Shown: one piece after another, positions 1-7,383 of the stretch
Layout of the letters: every line of letters begins with the position of its first letter
How positions within the stretch are numbered: the first letter of the stretch is position 1
NCBI GenBank assembly: GCA_002329675.1
Contig: DCUA01000120.1
Location: forward strand, 859-20,636
Length of the DNA: 19,778 nt
Direction: 5' to 3'
Source: Firmicutes bacterium UBA1426
Lineage (GTDB): Bacteria; Bacillota; Clostridia; Peptostreptococcales; Anaerovoracaceae
Translations under genes and position numbers: made by a program
The notes under the pieces: model-generated
The model's input: only the letters and a program-made list of their open reading frames with translations
What the model was told of the DNA's origin: nothing
The model's database searches: none

Positions 1-1272
1 TTCCCGCACCAGGATGCGGCCGGTATCGCCCAGGGCCTCGGCCACCTTTGCCACCGCGGCCTGTACATCGGCGTCCGCCTGGGCGGCGGCCTTGTCGGTG
101 ACCTTGACGTTCTTGAGCACCTGGGGGTAGACCTTCAGCGGCGCGGCCAGCTCGCTCATCGGCTTTTTGCGGGCCATCATCACTTCCATCAGCTTCAGGC
201 TGGTGAGGATGCCGTCGCCTGTCGAAGCATACTTCGAGAAGATGATATGTCCGCTCTGCTCGCCGCCGATGCGGCTGCCGTGCTGCTGCATATACTCATA
301 CACATACTTGTCACCCACGGCGGTCTTGGCATAGTCGATGCCCAGTTCATCAAAGGCCTTGTACAGCCCGAAGTTGGACATGACGGTGGTGACCACCGTG
401 TTGGTAACCAGCTTGCCCCGCTCCTTCATATAGCGGCCGTAGATGTAGAGGATGTGGTCGCCGGTGACCACGTTGCCCTTCTCGTCCACGCACAGGCACC
501 GGTCGGCGTCGCCGTCATAGGCGAAACCCACATCCAGCCCCTTCTCGACGACGAACTTCTGCAGCCCCTCGATGTGGGTGGAGCCGGCGTTTTTGTTGAT
601 GTTCAGGCCGTTGGGCTCGGCGTTGATGACGTAGGTTGTGGCGCCCAGCGCGTCAAACACCGCCTTGGCGATGTTCCAGCTGGAGCCGTTGGCGCAGTCC
701 AGGCCGACCTTCACGCCCCGGAAGCTGTACATGCCAAGCGAGATCAGGTAGCCGATATACCGGTTGCGGCCGGAGATATAGTCCACCGTGCAGCCAATGT
801 GTTCCCTGTGAGCGAAAGGCAGCTCCGGCCAGTCCTTATCGAACACATGGAGCTTTCCGTCAATGTAATCCTCGACTAACAGCAAGATTTCCTCCGACAT
901 CTTCTCGCCATAGCAGTCGATCAGCTTGATACCGTTGTCATAATAGGGGTTGTGGCTGGCAGAGATCATGATGCCGCAATCAAAATCATCCACCCGGGCG
1001 ATGTAGGCCACAGACGGGGTTGTGGTGACATGGAGCAGATAGGCATCTGCACCAGAAGCGGTCAAGCCTGCAACCAGACTATACTCGAACATATAGGAGC
1101 TCCGACGAGTGTCTTTGCCGATGACGATACGAGCAGGCTCGTTGTTGCCGTTGCGCTCACGGAGCATATTGTAATACCAACCCAGAAAACGACCAACCTT
1201 GTAGGCGTGGTCTGCGGTCAGAGTGATTCCTGCTTCCCCACGGAAACCATCAGTTCCAAAATACTTTCCCAT
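1..1272 (-). CDS. glmM: Phosphoglucosamine mutase GlmM (C-terminus cut by window edge)
   Basis: Converts glucosamine 6-phosphate to glucosamine 1-phosphate in the cytoplasm, feeding UDP-GlcNAc for peptidoglycan and surface glycans. The protein opens MGKYFGTDGFRGEA, the GlmM-type N-terminus. It has the phosphoserine loop ISASHNP with catalytic Ser106, the metal-binding DGDADR at 253-258, and the sugar-binding GEQSGH at 337-342. The 424 visible codons end GDTGRILVRE, just before the SGTEP phosphate-binding motif expected next, so about 20-30 residues are missing. The ATG at 1270-1272 is preceded by GAGGAA about 9 nt upstream. It is separated from gmhA by 146 bp containing three hairpins, so it may be transcribed apart from the polysaccharide genes. 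GC content is near 65-70% in its distal part but only about 50-55% in its first 180 codons. A phosphomannomutase/phosphoglucomutase paralogue is less likely given the N-terminal motif. Confidence 0.93.
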   Translation of the reverse strand, partial: MGKYFGTDGFRGEAGITLTADHAYKVGRFLGWYYNMLRERNGNNEPARIVIGKDTRRSSYMFEYSLVAGLTASGADAYLLHVTTTPSVAYIARVDDFDCGIMISASHNPYYDNGIKLIDCYGEKMSEEILLLVEDYIDGKLHVFDKDWPELPFAHREHIGCTVDYISGRNRYIGYLISLGMYSFRGVKVGLDCANGSSWNIAKAVFDALGATTYVINAEPNGLNINKNAGSTHIEGLQKFVVEKGLDVGFAYDGDADRCLCVDEKGNVVTGDHILYIYGRYMKERGKLVTNTVVTTVMSNFGLYKAFDELGIDYAKTAVGDKYVYEYMQQHGSRIGGEQSGHIIFSKYASTGDGILTSLKLMEVMMARKKPMSELAAPLKVYPQVLKNVKVTDKAAAQADADVQAAVAKVAEALGDTGRILVRE

Positions 1273-1321
1273 TATAGTTTTTCCTCATTCAAAGAACGCT
1301 TTAACGAATATATGCTTTAGC

Positions 1322-1344
1322 CGGAGGTGTTTGGACACGCTCCG
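1322..1344 (-). other. Hairpin: 9-bp stem with one bulge, TTGG loop
   Basis: CGGAGGTGT (1322-1330) pairs with ACAC (1335-1338) and CTCCG (1340-1344), with one bulged G at 1339 and a 4-nt loop. It lies about 50 nt upstream of the glmM start in the direction of transcription. It could be part of the glmM leader. There is no adjacent T-run. Confidence 0.55.
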
Positions 1345-1350
1345 TTGTCT

Positions 1351-1386
1351 GCCATCCGCCACGTAGAGGCAGCATATCTGGATGGC
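1351..1386 (-). other. Inverted repeat, 7-bp arms
   Basis: GCCATCC (1351-1357) is matched by GGATGGC (1380-1386). The 22-nt interior has a further short GCC/GGC pairing (1358-1360 with 1368-1370). It sits between two other hairpins in the gmhA-glmM gap. Function is unknown. Confidence 0.5.
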
Positions 1387-1389
1387 GTA

Positions 1390-1408
1390 GCCATGCTTTG
1401 AGCATGGC
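1390..1408 (-). other. Perfect 8-bp hairpin with 3-nt loop
   Basis: GCCATGCT (1390-1397) and AGCATGGC (1401-1408) form a perfect stem around TTG. It begins 11 nt beyond the gmhA stop codon in transcription order, where an operon end would be expected. The downstream bases on the minus strand (TACGCCATCC) are not T-rich, so termination here would need a factor. It could instead protect the 3' end of the mRNA. Confidence 0.55.
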
Positions 1409-1418
1409 TTAGTCATAA

Positions 1419-2072
1419 TCACGCAAAGAACTTATCTTCCAGCATCAAGCACAGACAATGATAGATAGGCAAATGCAACTCCTGAATCATATAAGTCTCC
1501 GTCTGCGGAGCCTTGATGCACACATCGCTCATATCCTTCAGTTTGCTGTCTTTTGCTCCCGTCAGTCCAATGACCTTCATTCCCTTAGCGTGTGCGGTTG
1601 TCGCCGCAAACAGCACATTTTTGCTATTGCCACTGGTGGAAATGCCAAGGAACACATCCCCGGATTTACCGTAACCATTGACCTGCTGTGCAAAGCAGAG
1701 CAGCGGTTCACAGTCATTCATGTAAGCTGTGGACAGAGCAGGATGCCCATCCAGTGCAATAGCAGGAAGTGCCCCCTGCAGGTTTTCTGCCAGAACAGAA
1801 CCGAGTTCCTGATTCTCGGCAACCAGCCTTTCTGCAAAATCAGTTTCGGGCTTACGAGACAGCTTGAAGCCCTTCATCAGTTCACCAACGATATGCTCCG
1901 CATCTGCTGCAGAACCACCATTGCCGGCCACCAGAAGCTTTCCACCGTTCTCATAGGACTCCTCCAGCAAAAGGTATGCAGCAACAATATCATTCTTCGC
2001 AGATTCTAAAGAGGGGTATCGTTCTACCAACAGGTCGATATGTCTCATCAGTCGGTTATCCAATTCACGCAT
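1419..2072 (-). CDS. gmhA: Sedoheptulose 7-phosphate isomerase (GmhA)
   Basis: A SIS-domain isomerase that turns sedoheptulose 7-phosphate into D-glycero-D-manno-heptose 7-phosphate, the first step of nucleotide-activated heptose synthesis in the cytoplasm. The 217-residue protein has the phosphosugar-binding GNGGSAADAEH at 50-60 and a second loop STSGNS at 145-150. His60, Glu64, Gln197 and His205 align by spacing with the metal/active-site residues of characterised GmhA enzymes. It is a little longer than the roughly 190-residue enterobacterial enzyme. It starts 16 nt after the HddC-GmhB fusion gene, with GAGGG just upstream of the ATG. The neighbouring heptose kinase, phosphatase and nucleotidyltransferase make the heptose role much more likely than another SIS isomerase function. 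Confidence 0.9.
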   Translation of the reverse strand: MRELDNRLMRHIDLLVERYPSLESAKNDIVAAYLLLEESYENGGKLLVAGNGGSAADAEHIVGELMKGFKLSRKPETDFAERLVAENQELGSVLAENLQGALPAIALDGHPALSTAYMNDCEPLLCFAQQVNGYGKSGDVFLGISTSGNSKNVLFAATTAHAKGMKVIGLTGAKDSKLKDMSDVCIKAPQTETYMIQELHLPIYHCLCLMLEDKFFA

Positions 2073-2088
2073 AGCTGCAATCTCCCTC

Positions 2089-3417
2089 TTATTTCAGGTA
2101 TTTTTCCACAAAGTCCTTCAAAGACGATACCGTCACAGTTTGTCCGCAGGACTCAGAGCCAATCAAAGCAGTCTGGCATCCGGCATTCTGCCCCGCCTTG
2201 ATATCATTTTCTCCGTCGCCAATCATCCAAGACTGTGACAGATCAATGTTAAAATCCCGTGCTGCATTCAGCAGCATTCCAGGTTTCGGTTTGCGGCAAT
2301 CACAGTCAAACTTCAGTTCTGGGCGCTCTCCTTCATATCCCTTATGCGGATGGTGTGGGCAGAAGTAGATAGCATCCAGATATGCGCCTTCTTTGCCTAG
2401 AAGTGTCTCCATTTTGTTGTGAATCTCTTCGAGTTCTTCAAAGGACACTTCACCACGGGCAATCACAGGCTGATTCGTAACAACGATTGCCAAATAACCA
2501 GAAGCGTTGATTTTTTTGATTGCATCTGCAACGCCGTCCATCAACTCAAACTCGGCTATGTTCCGTAGGAAACCCACATATTTATTGATTGTACCGTCCC
2601 GATCAAGGAACACTGCTTTCTGCTTGTTCTTCAGGTTCTTACCAGAAACACGACCAGTCTTGTAATCCTCGCATACAGAGTAATAGCGTTCAGGCGTACC
2701 CATGTCCTTCACATACTCCGGACTATCGTAGCAGAACATCTTTCCGGTACCTGCCAACGGCTTAAGGAGCTGCCGATCCAGGTCAACCTTGATGGGTTTC
2801 CCGTTTTCTCCAACGGTGCCAACCTTGTCCGCATCAATTCCTGATCGCTCCAAGATAATTGGATTGATTACATGAAGTCCTGCATTCACACGGTTGCGGT
2901 AGTATTCCGGGCGTTCATCTTCCTTCGCCAGCCATTGCTCGACAGATCCATTTTTATTAGCAATAATGAGTCCGCTATCGTAGGGATGGCTATTTGGATG
3001 CGTGAAAATAGTAACCAAACCGCCATGCTGTTTATGAAATGCACCGAACCGATTGAAATCCACATCGAACACCGCATCTGCATTCAGCAACAGAAAATCC
3101 GAATCCAACTTATCCTTGATTTTGAAAAGCGCACCGGCATTACCCAATGGTTCCTTCTCAAAATAGTATTCAATATGAACACCGAAGGGCTTTCCTGTTG
3201 CCGGAGATACGCCTGAACCATCTCCGAAATAGTCCATGATGATGTTTCCGAGATGAGAAACAGTCAAAATAATGTCTTTGAATCCTTGGTCGCGCAGACA
3301 CTCCAGCTCATGTTCCAGAACGGGCTTTCCTTCGATTTTTATCATCGGCTTTGGAATATCACTGGCAACAGAGGAAATCCGGGTGCCCCTGCCGCCTGCC
3401 ATTATTACTGTTTTCAT
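2089..3417 (-). CDS. Heptose 1-phosphate nucleotidyltransferase / heptose 1,7-bisphosphate phosphatase fusion (HddC-GmhB)
   Basis: A 442-residue two-domain protein. Residues 1-250 are a sugar-phosphate nucleotidyltransferase with AGGRGTR at 7-13 and the conserved Lys of IPKPM at 21-25, resembling HddC, which forms GDP-heptose. After a short Lys-rich linker (about 254-267), residues 268-442 are a HAD phosphatase of the GmhB type. It has the nucleophile motif LDRDGT (Asp272, Asp274), TNQ at 314-316, CRKPKPG at 374-380 and GDGEND at 400-405. Cys353, His355, Cys372 and Cys374 match the GmhB zinc site. One chain therefore carries two consecutive steps: removal of the 7-phosphate, then nucleotide transfer. 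Guanylyl rather than another nucleotide is inferred from the HddA-type pathway. It lies between the broken PPT gene and gmhA with 16-17 nt gaps. Confidence 0.88.
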   Translation of the reverse strand: MKTVIMAGGRGTRISSVASDIPKPMIKIEGKPVLEHELECLRDQGFKDIILTVSHLGNIIMDYFGDGSGVSPATGKPFGVHIEYYFEKEPLGNAGALFKIKDKLDSDFLLLNADAVFDVDFNRFGAFHKQHGGLVTIFTHPNSHPYDSGLIIANKNGSVEQWLAKEDERPEYYRNRVNAGLHVINPIILERSGIDADKVGTVGENGKPIKVDLDRQLLKPLAGTGKMFCYDSPEYVKDMGTPERYYSVCEDYKTGRVSGKNLKNKQKAVFLDRDGTINKYVGFLRNIAEFELMDGVADAIKKINASGYLAIVVTNQPVIARGEVSFEELEEIHNKMETLLGKEGAYLDAIYFCPHHPHKGYEGERPELKFDCDCRKPKPGMLLNAARDFNIDLSQSWMIGDGENDIKAGQNAGCQTALIGSESCGQTVTVSSLKDFVEKYLK

Positions 3418-3434
3418 CTAATTAAACCTCATTT

Positions 3435-4534
3435 TTATTCCTGATTGGCTAATTCTATCAGCTGTTTCATTGCGTAAGTTGCCGAAGTTTTAAACGCTTC
3501 CCTGCTTTGTCTCATGTTATTTTGAGCATCGTCACGATTTGTAATTAGCAAATCAATTCTTTTCATTAATTCGCTTAGTGGTGCATCCTGCGTATATCCG
3601 TAATACTCTTTTTGGAAGCTATTCCAGACTATTGCATACTTAGACAGTCCACTTTTCTCCGCAAGCAAATATGTCTTTTCGCCATACGCAATCGGAACAG
3701 TTGGTACATTTGCAAGTAAGGATAACACCAACGCATGAAATCTCATTGATATCGTTATTTTATATCTGTTTAGTCCTTCAACTGCACTAAGCGCATTCTC
3801 GTAGGGAATCGTCTGTACCCCCCCCGATTACTAAAAGCAGCTGCAATATCCGAAATCAATCTATCATCAGATCCTCTTGTAAACGCAAGCAGATCAACTG
3901 CAAACCCTCTATCCAACAATTCAGAAACAACGCCCTGCCATGTTGTTACCGAAGACTTGTACTCATCTTCCATTCCCTGCTGCTCAAGATTTGCAACAAA
4001 TATTCCCACCCTATCCTCACAACAGGAATTCTTGAATCTCATAGATGACGCAAATACTGTATCCGCCATTGTATGTATTTTAGGCGATTCGATACATCCA
4101 ATTTTTTCAACAACTGCAGGACTTCGAGTTATAAACAAGTCCGATATCGCCGCAGTTGCTCGCCAAATTGCTTTACTGAATGAACCCATGCGTTCTGAAA
4201 TGCCCCCTCCAAAAAATGCTACTTTTCGTCCAAAGACTTTCCACAACAACGCAGTAAAAAAGTAAATAGCAACTTTACTAGGATTATCGAACGGAAACAA
4301 TCCGCCCGGGCCAATAATCAGCATATCATTGTGGGGAATTTCTCTAAACAATGCTGCGTAATTTCGCTCAATCTGCTTTACGTTTTGATATTTTATATCG
4401 TACTGCGAACGCATCGGAACTGTAATTGTTCCGGAATAGGGAGACAAGTTTTCTAACATCGTATTTAGAAGAAGATCATCTCCTAAATTTTCAAAACCAA
4501 ACCATCCCCATAGCAAAATCTTCTGGGATTTCAT
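3435..4534 (-). pseudogene. CsaB-like polysaccharide pyruvyl transferase, frame broken at a G8 tract
   Basis: Two pieces of one gene. The 5' part (4534-3770) encodes 254 residues beginning MKSQKILLWGWFGFENLGDD and containing LIIGPGG near residue 95, like the N-terminus of CsaB-type pyruvyl transferases that add ketal pyruvate to glycans. The 3' part (3746-3435) begins MRFHALVLSLLANVPTVPIA, the C-terminal SMRxHAL region of the same family. They are joined by a run of eight G (plus-strand C8, 3818-3825). With 9 (or 6) G the frame continues through VQTIPYENALSAVEGLNRY into ISMRFHAL without a stop, giving about 366 residues, normal for the family. With 8 G it ends in LVQLKD and stop. It may be a reversible OFF state, a true pseudogene or a homopolymer sequencing error. 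It sits between hddA and the HddC-GmhB fusion. Confidence 0.85.
3818..3825 (-). repeat. Mononucleotide tract G8 (coding strand), frame OFF
   Basis: Eight C on the plus strand, read as G8 in the pyruvyl transferase gene. The upstream frame needs 6 or 9 G to continue into the downstream coding frame, so 8 is out of frame. It lies about two thirds of the way into the gene, at roughly codon 233. Confidence 0.9.
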
Positions 4535-4550
4535 TTTGTCCTCCCATTGT

Positions 4551-5552
4551 TCAGTTTTTGGGCTCGTACATTTCCGGTGTATAATGAATCACTCTAGTAC
4601 CGCCGTCTTCAAACTCAAATGGGATGTACATCAAATCCCGCATTGCCCAACGAACAGCATCCTGATGCTCCGGCTGCACATAGAACACAAGAAATCCTCC
4701 GCCACCAGCACCGAGCAGTTTTCCACCCAGTGCGCCGGCAGCCATGCCTTTTGCGTACAAATCATCAATGCTATTAGTCGAAACAGCCGAACCGGTTTGA
4801 CGTTTCAGTTTCCAAGTGTGATCAAGCATTCTGCCAAAATCATCGAGGTCAGTGTTCTTGTCGGTCAAAACACGCTCCGCATCATCAACGAGCGCAAGCA
4901 TTTCCTTAAGTTGAGCAGTCTTATCCTGCTTACCTACAGCGTTTGCTTTCTGCACATCGGAAGAGAAACGAGTAAAGCCTGTAAAGAACATCATCAGATT
5001 CTTATTAAGCTGCTTTTTGCGTTCCGGCGAAATGATAACAGGCAGTACTTCGTAGCCATCTGCATTGAAGTTGATGCGGTTGAAACCGCCAAAGGAAGCC
5101 GCAATCTGATCTTGCCAGCCACCGGCCTCCTGACACAAGTTTCGCTCAAGGTAAATTGCTTCGTCCGCCAACTTTTTCTTATCAGCATATTTTCCCTTGA
5201 GTGCATAGAATGCATTCAACATTCCAACCGCAAAAGAGCTAGAAGTACCAAGACCAGAACGAGCCGGAAGATCTGCTTCATATGTAAGACGAATCTCATG
5301 CATGTCAAGCATCTTCATCGCATTTCGAATCGCCGGATGCTGAATATCATCGATGTTTGTTACACGCTCCGTCTTTGAGTAGGAAAGCTCTGTAGAATAA
5401 TCAAAGAACCGCGGCAAATGACGAACGTTCACATAGCAATATTTGTCGAAGGTAGTGGAAAGGACAGCACCACCATTCTCCCTAAAAAAGCTTTCCATAT
5501 CGGTGCCACCACCGAAGAAGGACATCCGAAATGGTGTTTTCGTGATAATCAT
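4551..5552 (-). CDS. hddA: D-glycero-alpha-D-manno-heptose 7-phosphate kinase (HddA), GHMP family
   Basis: A GHMP-superfamily kinase expected to phosphorylate D-glycero-D-manno-heptose 7-phosphate at C-1 to the 1-alpha,7-bisphosphate, the branch leading to GDP-heptose. The 333-residue protein starts MIITKTPFRMSFFGGGTD, the N-terminal signature of HddA-like kinases. It has the ATP-binding loop PARSGLGTSSSFAVG at 96-110 and the C-terminal GGKLLGAGGGG at 277-287. Its ATG overlaps the stop of the upstream acyltransferase gene as ATGA, implying translational coupling. With gmhA and the HddC-GmhB fusion downstream, it completes a four-activity heptose pathway. Other sugar GHMP kinases such as galactokinases are much less likely in this context. 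Confidence 0.9.
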   Translation of the reverse strand: MIITKTPFRMSFFGGGTDMESFFRENGGAVLSTTFDKYCYVNVRHLPRFFDYSTELSYSKTERVTNIDDIQHPAIRNAMKMLDMHEIRLTYEADLPARSGLGTSSSFAVGMLNAFYALKGKYADKKKLADEAIYLERNLCQEAGGWQDQIAASFGGFNRINFNADGYEVLPVIISPERKKQLNKNLMMFFTGFTRFSSDVQKANAVGKQDKTAQLKEMLALVDDAERVLTDKNTDLDDFGRMLDHTWKLKRQTGSAVSTNSIDDLYAKGMAAGALGGKLLGAGGGGFLVFYVQPEHQDAVRWAMRDLMYIPFEFEDGGTRVIHYTPEMYEPKN

Positions 5553-6208
5553 TTGTTTTTTTCCTCCATGATTTGTTCTTTAATTGAATCGCAGAAATCC
5601 GAATATGAGTCATATCTACAATGAGAATACCTTGACCTTGCCCATAACGATTCATATCCGTAAAAGCATTCTGCTGTCGGTTCTTTTCCGAAACTATCTA
5701 GGTAGGACTTGTAGATATTTCTTGCTTCTCCTTCTTGCCGAGCAATTCGTCTTTGATAAAAATCTTCTAATGTCATTATTTTTCTCGCCGGGTTTCCTGC
5801 ATAAACAGAATCCGCTTCAATATTGCCAGATACTACAGCTCCCGCACCGATAATTGTATTTTCTCCAATTGTAGTGCCTGGGAGAATTGTGGCTCCCCAC
5901 CCAACAAACACATTATCACCAATCGTTACAGATCTCATTGCTGCAACTGCGCGTTCTCTTTCCGGGTAACGTCTCATACACACAAAAGAACTATAATCAT
6001 GCGTCAAAATGGTAACCGGCCCAGTAATTACTACATTCGATCCAATATGAAGGAGATGGAGTGCCTGGTCATCAATGTGCGTCTGCGAAGGAGTAAAGAT
6101 TCTCACATTATCGCCAACAGTTGCCCCCCCCCGCTTCAAAAATGCCAGATAGCTTTCGCAGTCAGCCTTATGTCCCATCACTATCTTCTTTACCAATTTC
6201 TTTAGCAT
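5549..6208 (-). CDS. Hexapeptide-repeat O-acyltransferase with a G9 tract at codons 26-29
   Basis: A left-handed beta-helix acyltransferase of the maltose/galactoside acetyltransferase (LacA/NodL/CatB-like) group, probably using acetyl-CoA to acetylate a sugar of the repeat unit. The 219-residue protein shows hexapeptide repeats from IGSNVVITGPVTI (55-67) to IGENTIIGAGAVV (114-126). It has the active-site-like THDYS at 69-73 and the closing AGNPARK at 137-143. The first 25 residues are basic and not part of the helix. Codons 26-29 (R-G-G-A) are built on nine consecutive G (plus 6124-6132), in frame here. Gain or loss of one base would end translation before the catalytic region. It overlaps hddA by 4 bp. 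The acceptor sugar cannot be read from sequence, and an acyl group other than acetyl is possible. Confidence 0.85.
   Translation of the reverse strand: MLKKLVKKIVMGHKADCESYLAFLKRGGATVGDNVRIFTPSQTHIDDQALHLLHIGSNVVITGPVTILTHDYSSFVCMRRYPERERAVAAMRSVTIGDNVFVGWGATILPGTTIGENTIIGAGAVVSGNIEADSVYAGNPARKIMTLEDFYQRRIARQEGEARNIYKSYLDSFGKEPTAECFYGYESLWARSRYSHCRYDSYSDFCDSIKEQIMEEKNK
6124..6132 (-). repeat. Mononucleotide tract G9 (coding strand), frame ON
   Basis: Nine C on the plus strand, the longest G/C run in the window, encoding R-G-G-A close to the N-terminus of the acyltransferase. It is placed where slippage would inactivate nearly the whole protein. It is in frame at this length. Confidence 0.9.
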
Positions 6209-6241
6209 GATCTAATCCTCACACATATTCTATTAATCACA

Positions 6242-7378
6242 TCAGTTCTTATTCAGTAGTTTTTTGACGTTGTATTTTAGATAATATAATCTTCCCAAAC
6301 ATGCATATACAGCAGACATATACCCCTTATTCCGGTATACAGACATGAACTTCATACGGTTTCCACTTTGCTTGCTCGGTTCTCTCAACGGAGGTTGCAT
6401 AACATCATCAATCGATAGTTCAATTACCTTCATGGCTGATCGGACTTTTTCAAAATACTCCACACCTGTTGGAGTATTTACCAGCACAAGTGACACACCC
6501 TCATCGCTTCCAAACCCAGGACAAACAGCATCAATGCCTCGACAATCTCCCGTTGTAAGGTCACCTGGACGATTAAGGCACGAATACTGACAATGATGAC
6601 ATGATAATTTCGTCGCCAACTTCATATAGTAAATCGTCCGCCACAAATCCGAGTATACGTTTGAATGATATTCCTTTCCATTGCTCAAGTATGCTATTTC
6701 TCTATGGACATGCCACGACCACTTTTTGGGCCGGAAGCAATAGCTAATAACACGCTTATGCGTTTTAGCCTCAATCATTTTTATATGATCGGCAAATACC
6801 AACGGACTCGGTGTACCGTGGCAGATCAAGTCAACACAAATTAGGTTGTTCGTTCTGCCTTGAAGCGCTCGTTTTAAGCCATCTGTTTGACAAGGCGTGC
6901 CTGTAAAGAGGACCTTTTTACCATCTTGTAAATCCTTTTTTATTAGAAGATATGTGTCTCCTATATCACTTTGAACATACTTTGAGCCCTTCATCCGGTC
7001 TCTCTCTCTAGCAGTTGTTGCTCTGAAATGTCTTACCACCATGTCGTCGTCGAAGGCAGCCCCATAGATAACACCGCCTTCTGCCAATATGACATCAGAT
7101 ATCGCCGTAAAGAATCCTCCGCTTGCGCTCGTTCGAAGTACGTTCTCGTTATTATGTTTCACTCCGTAGGCCTTTTGAACTGTGCTGCTCACGTTACCTT
7201 TGGGTTTCAAAACAGGGCAAGCCTTTTCACACAAACCACAGCCTACGCATTTTACATTATCAACTACCGGATACTTAAACCCTTCTTCATCGGGTATCAT
7301 CTCAATTGAATTTTTAGGACAAACCGTAGCGCATGCTGAGCATCCGTAACAAAATTCTTTTTTTACGCCTTCTAGCAT
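6242..7378 (-). CDS. FrhB-like 4Fe-4S protein (coenzyme F420 hydrogenase/dehydrogenase beta-subunit family)
   Basis: A 378-residue iron-sulfur protein of the FrhB family often found in bacterial polysaccharide loci. The N-terminus carries two ferredoxin-type clusters. The first is Cys10, 13, 16 and 20 in CYGCSACATVCP; the second is Cys44, 47, 50 and 54 in CVGCGLCEKACP. The FrhB core follows, with FTGTPCQTDGLKRAL near 158-172, DLICHGTPSPLVF near 184-196, and a further Cys-rich patch (SCHHCQYSC) near 259-267. The family is flavin-linked in F420-dependent enzymes. Nothing here suggests this organism uses F420, so the substrate and electron partner are unknown. It lies between the Wzx gene (5-nt gap) and an acyltransferase. 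It is a paralogue of the broken gene at 16305-17470 and similar in length. Confidence 0.87.
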   Translation of the reverse strand: MLEGVKKEFCYGCSACATVCPKNSIEMIPDEEGFKYPVVDNVKCVGCGLCEKACPVLKPKGNVSSTVQKAYGVKHNNENVLRTSASGGFFTAISDVILAEGGVIYGAAFDDDMVVRHFRATTARERDRMKGSKYVQSDIGDTYLLIKKDLQDGKKVLFTGTPCQTDGLKRALQGRTNNLICVDLICHGTPSPLVFADHIKMIEAKTHKRVISYCFRPKKWSWHVHREIAYLSNGKEYHSNVYSDLWRTIYYMKLATKLSCHHCQYSCLNRPGDLTTGDCRGIDAVCPGFGSDEGVSLVLVNTPTGVEYFEKVRSAMKVIELSIDDVMQPPLREPSKQSGNRMKFMSVYRNKGYMSAVYACLGRLYYLKYNVKKLLNKN

Positions 7379-7383
7379 CTAGA

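Larger units (their letters stand above)
1273..1418. other. Intergenic region with three hairpins between gmhA and glmM
   Basis: This is the only sizeable gap between genes in the window. It contains three separate inverted repeats (listed individually) and no open reading frame I would defend. None of the hairpins is followed by a T-rich tail on the minus strand, so I do not call a classical intrinsic terminator. The last 25 nt before glmM are AT-rich and carry its ribosome-binding site. I looked for a promoter and found only a weak TATATT with no good -35 box. Confidence 0.6.

Noticed and set aside
247..879. Plus-strand open frame of 210 codons within glmM
   Set aside because: GC-rich genes generate long antisense frames. 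The minus strand encodes glmM with all catalytic motifs.
1273..1320. Promoter for glmM (TATATT near 1305)
   Set aside because: There is no acceptable -35 element at the right spacing. Nothing beyond an AT-rich leader can be supported.
3435..3746. Independent small gene of 103 codons
   Set aside because: Its product is the C-terminal part of a CsaB-like pyruvyl transferase. The preceding sequence continues the homology upstream of its ATG in the same frame, so it is a fragment and not a separate gene.
4536..5378. Long plus-strand open frame of 280 codons
   Set aside because: It lies opposite hddA, whose protein has clear GHMP kinase motifs. The plus-strand translation has no recognisable domain and no ribosome-binding site.
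6242..7378. Evidence for F420-dependent or methanogen-like metabolism
   Set aside because: FrhB-family proteins are common in bacterial polysaccharide loci. No F420 biosynthesis or hydrogenase subunit is present here.
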